Assembly: GCA_029934755.1 (NCBI GenBank)
Contig: JAOZLQ010000039.1
Location: forward strand, 1 to 14,706
Length of the DNA stretch: 14,706 nucleotides
Direction of reading: 5' to 3'
From: Desulfuromusa sp.
GTDB taxonomy: Bacteria > Desulfobacterota > Desulfuromonadia > Desulfuromonadales > Geopsychrobacteraceae
Position 1 is the stretch's first letter; each line of letters opens with the position of its first letter. A model generated the notes under the pieces. It did not search any database and was not told the origin of the DNA. It saw nothing but the letters and a program-made list of their open reading frames with translations. Position numbers and translations under genes: made by a program. Positions 14,193-14,706 of the stretch are shown here, in pieces.

Positions 14193-14706
14193 ATGCGCAT
14201 CATGATCATCCTCTCTGCCCTGCTAATGCAACTGTGCCTAGGAGCGACATACTCCTGGTCAGTCTACGTTCAGCATATCAAGACGATAGTCGGTATTTCT
14301 CAAGCTCAAGCACAAATTCCATTTTCTGTTTTCTATTTTGTCTTTCCCTTAACAATGATCTTCTCTGGAACACTGATTGACAAACTTGGACCAAGAATTG
14401 CGGCTATTAGTGGAGGAATTTTATTTGGCAGTGGTTGGTTAATTTCTTCATTGGGTATCTATAACTTCGCTTATACCATTTTGGGGAACGGCATTGTTGC
14501 AGGAGTTGGAGCGGGAATCGCTTACATTGTTCCAATCTCAACTTGCATCAAATGGTTTCCGAATAATAAAGGTTTGGTCACTGGTGTTGCAGTAGCCGGA
14601 TTTGGCGGAGGAGCTGCACTTGTCAGCACTGCTGCAGGATACCTTCTCAAGCTCAACTTCACCCCTTTTGTTCTATTTGGGTACTTTGGATTGGCATTTA
14701 TATTTT
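14193..14706 (+). CDS. OFA-family MFS transporter, N-terminal part, cut by window edge
   Basis: The first 171 codons are visible and the gene continues past the right edge. The protein starts MRIMIILSALLMQLCLGATYSWSV with a membrane helix. Further hydrophobic segments follow, plus the MFS loop motif GTLIDKLGPR (59-68) between helices 2 and 3. The segments GGILFGSGWLISSLG, GVGAGIAYIVPISTCIKWFP (104-123) and KGLVTGVAVAGFGGGA (126-141) are typical of the oxalate/formate antiporter (OFA) family. About five to six of twelve expected helices are present. OFA members exchange or import small carboxylates such as oxalate, formate or pyruvate; the substrate cannot be told from this half. AGGAG lies six bases before the ATG at 14193. 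The strong promoter with a palindrome at the start site implies dedicated regulation. Confidence 0.88.
   Translation, partial: MRIMIILSALLMQLCLGATYSWSVYVQHIKTIVGISQAQAQIPFSVFYFVFPLTMIFSGTLIDKLGPRIAAISGGILFGSGWLISSLGIYNFAYTILGNGIVAGVGAGIAYIVPISTCIKWFPNNKGLVTGVAVAGFGGGAALVSTAAGYLLKLNFTPFVLFGYFGLAFIF

Overview
The window is about 14.7 kb of gene-dense bacterial chromosome. The set of families (a protein of the DUF6178 type, a B12-binding radical SAM/DUF4080 protein, tandem HDOD-GGDEF proteins, a proteobacterial Mla/Pqi lipid transporter, an OFA-family transporter) and the moderate AT-richness suggest a Gram-negative anaerobe of the Desulfuromonadales (Geobacter relatives). This is an inference from gene content, not from a marker gene. 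No rRNA, tRNA, CRISPR array, insertion sequence or phage gene was seen, and no stretch over 300 bases lacks a gene.

Layout. (1) 1-215, minus strand: the N-terminus of a membrane sensor with a CHASE8-like start, cut by the window edge; it diverges from (2) 347-2017, a DUF6178-type protein of unknown function. (3) 2146-3429: an OmpA-like envelope protein made of a beta-barrel, four exact 30-residue calcium-type repeats and a peptidoglycan-binding OmpA domain. A perfect 12-bp inverted repeat separates it from (4) 3500-5179, minus strand, a B12-binding radical SAM enzyme. (5) 5266-6603 is a second, unrelated radical SAM protein, divergent from the first across 86 bases.

(6) 6797-8326 and 8348-9898 are tandem paralogous HDOD-GGDEF proteins. 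Both keep the diguanylate cyclase active site and the inhibitory RxxD site, so both should make cyclic di-GMP; the HDOD half of the second has lost the histidine of the HD pair. (7) 10014-13568 is a compact four-gene phospholipid transport operon: STAS-fused MlaE permease, MlaF ATPase, MlaD/PqiB-like MCE protein with a long helical tail, and PqiC-like lipoprotein. Together they would form an inner-membrane ABC transporter with a periplasmic MCE assembly reaching toward the outer membrane. The operon ends in a perfect 13-bp hairpin.

(8) Directly beyond that hairpin, on the minus strand, lies what looks like the first ~35 codons of a phosphoglucomutase/phosphomannomutase gene with the rest missing (13608-13721). 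It sits downstream of an intact small cysteine-cluster protein (13770-14060, minus). (9) 14193 to the right edge is the start of an OFA-family MFS transporter, preceded by a strong promoter and a palindromic operator-like site.

I found no clearly new multi-gene system. The items most worth a second look are the truncated phosphohexomutase, the uncharacterised radical SAM protein at 5266-6603, the asymmetric HDOD-GGDEF pair, and the operator in front of the MFS gene.
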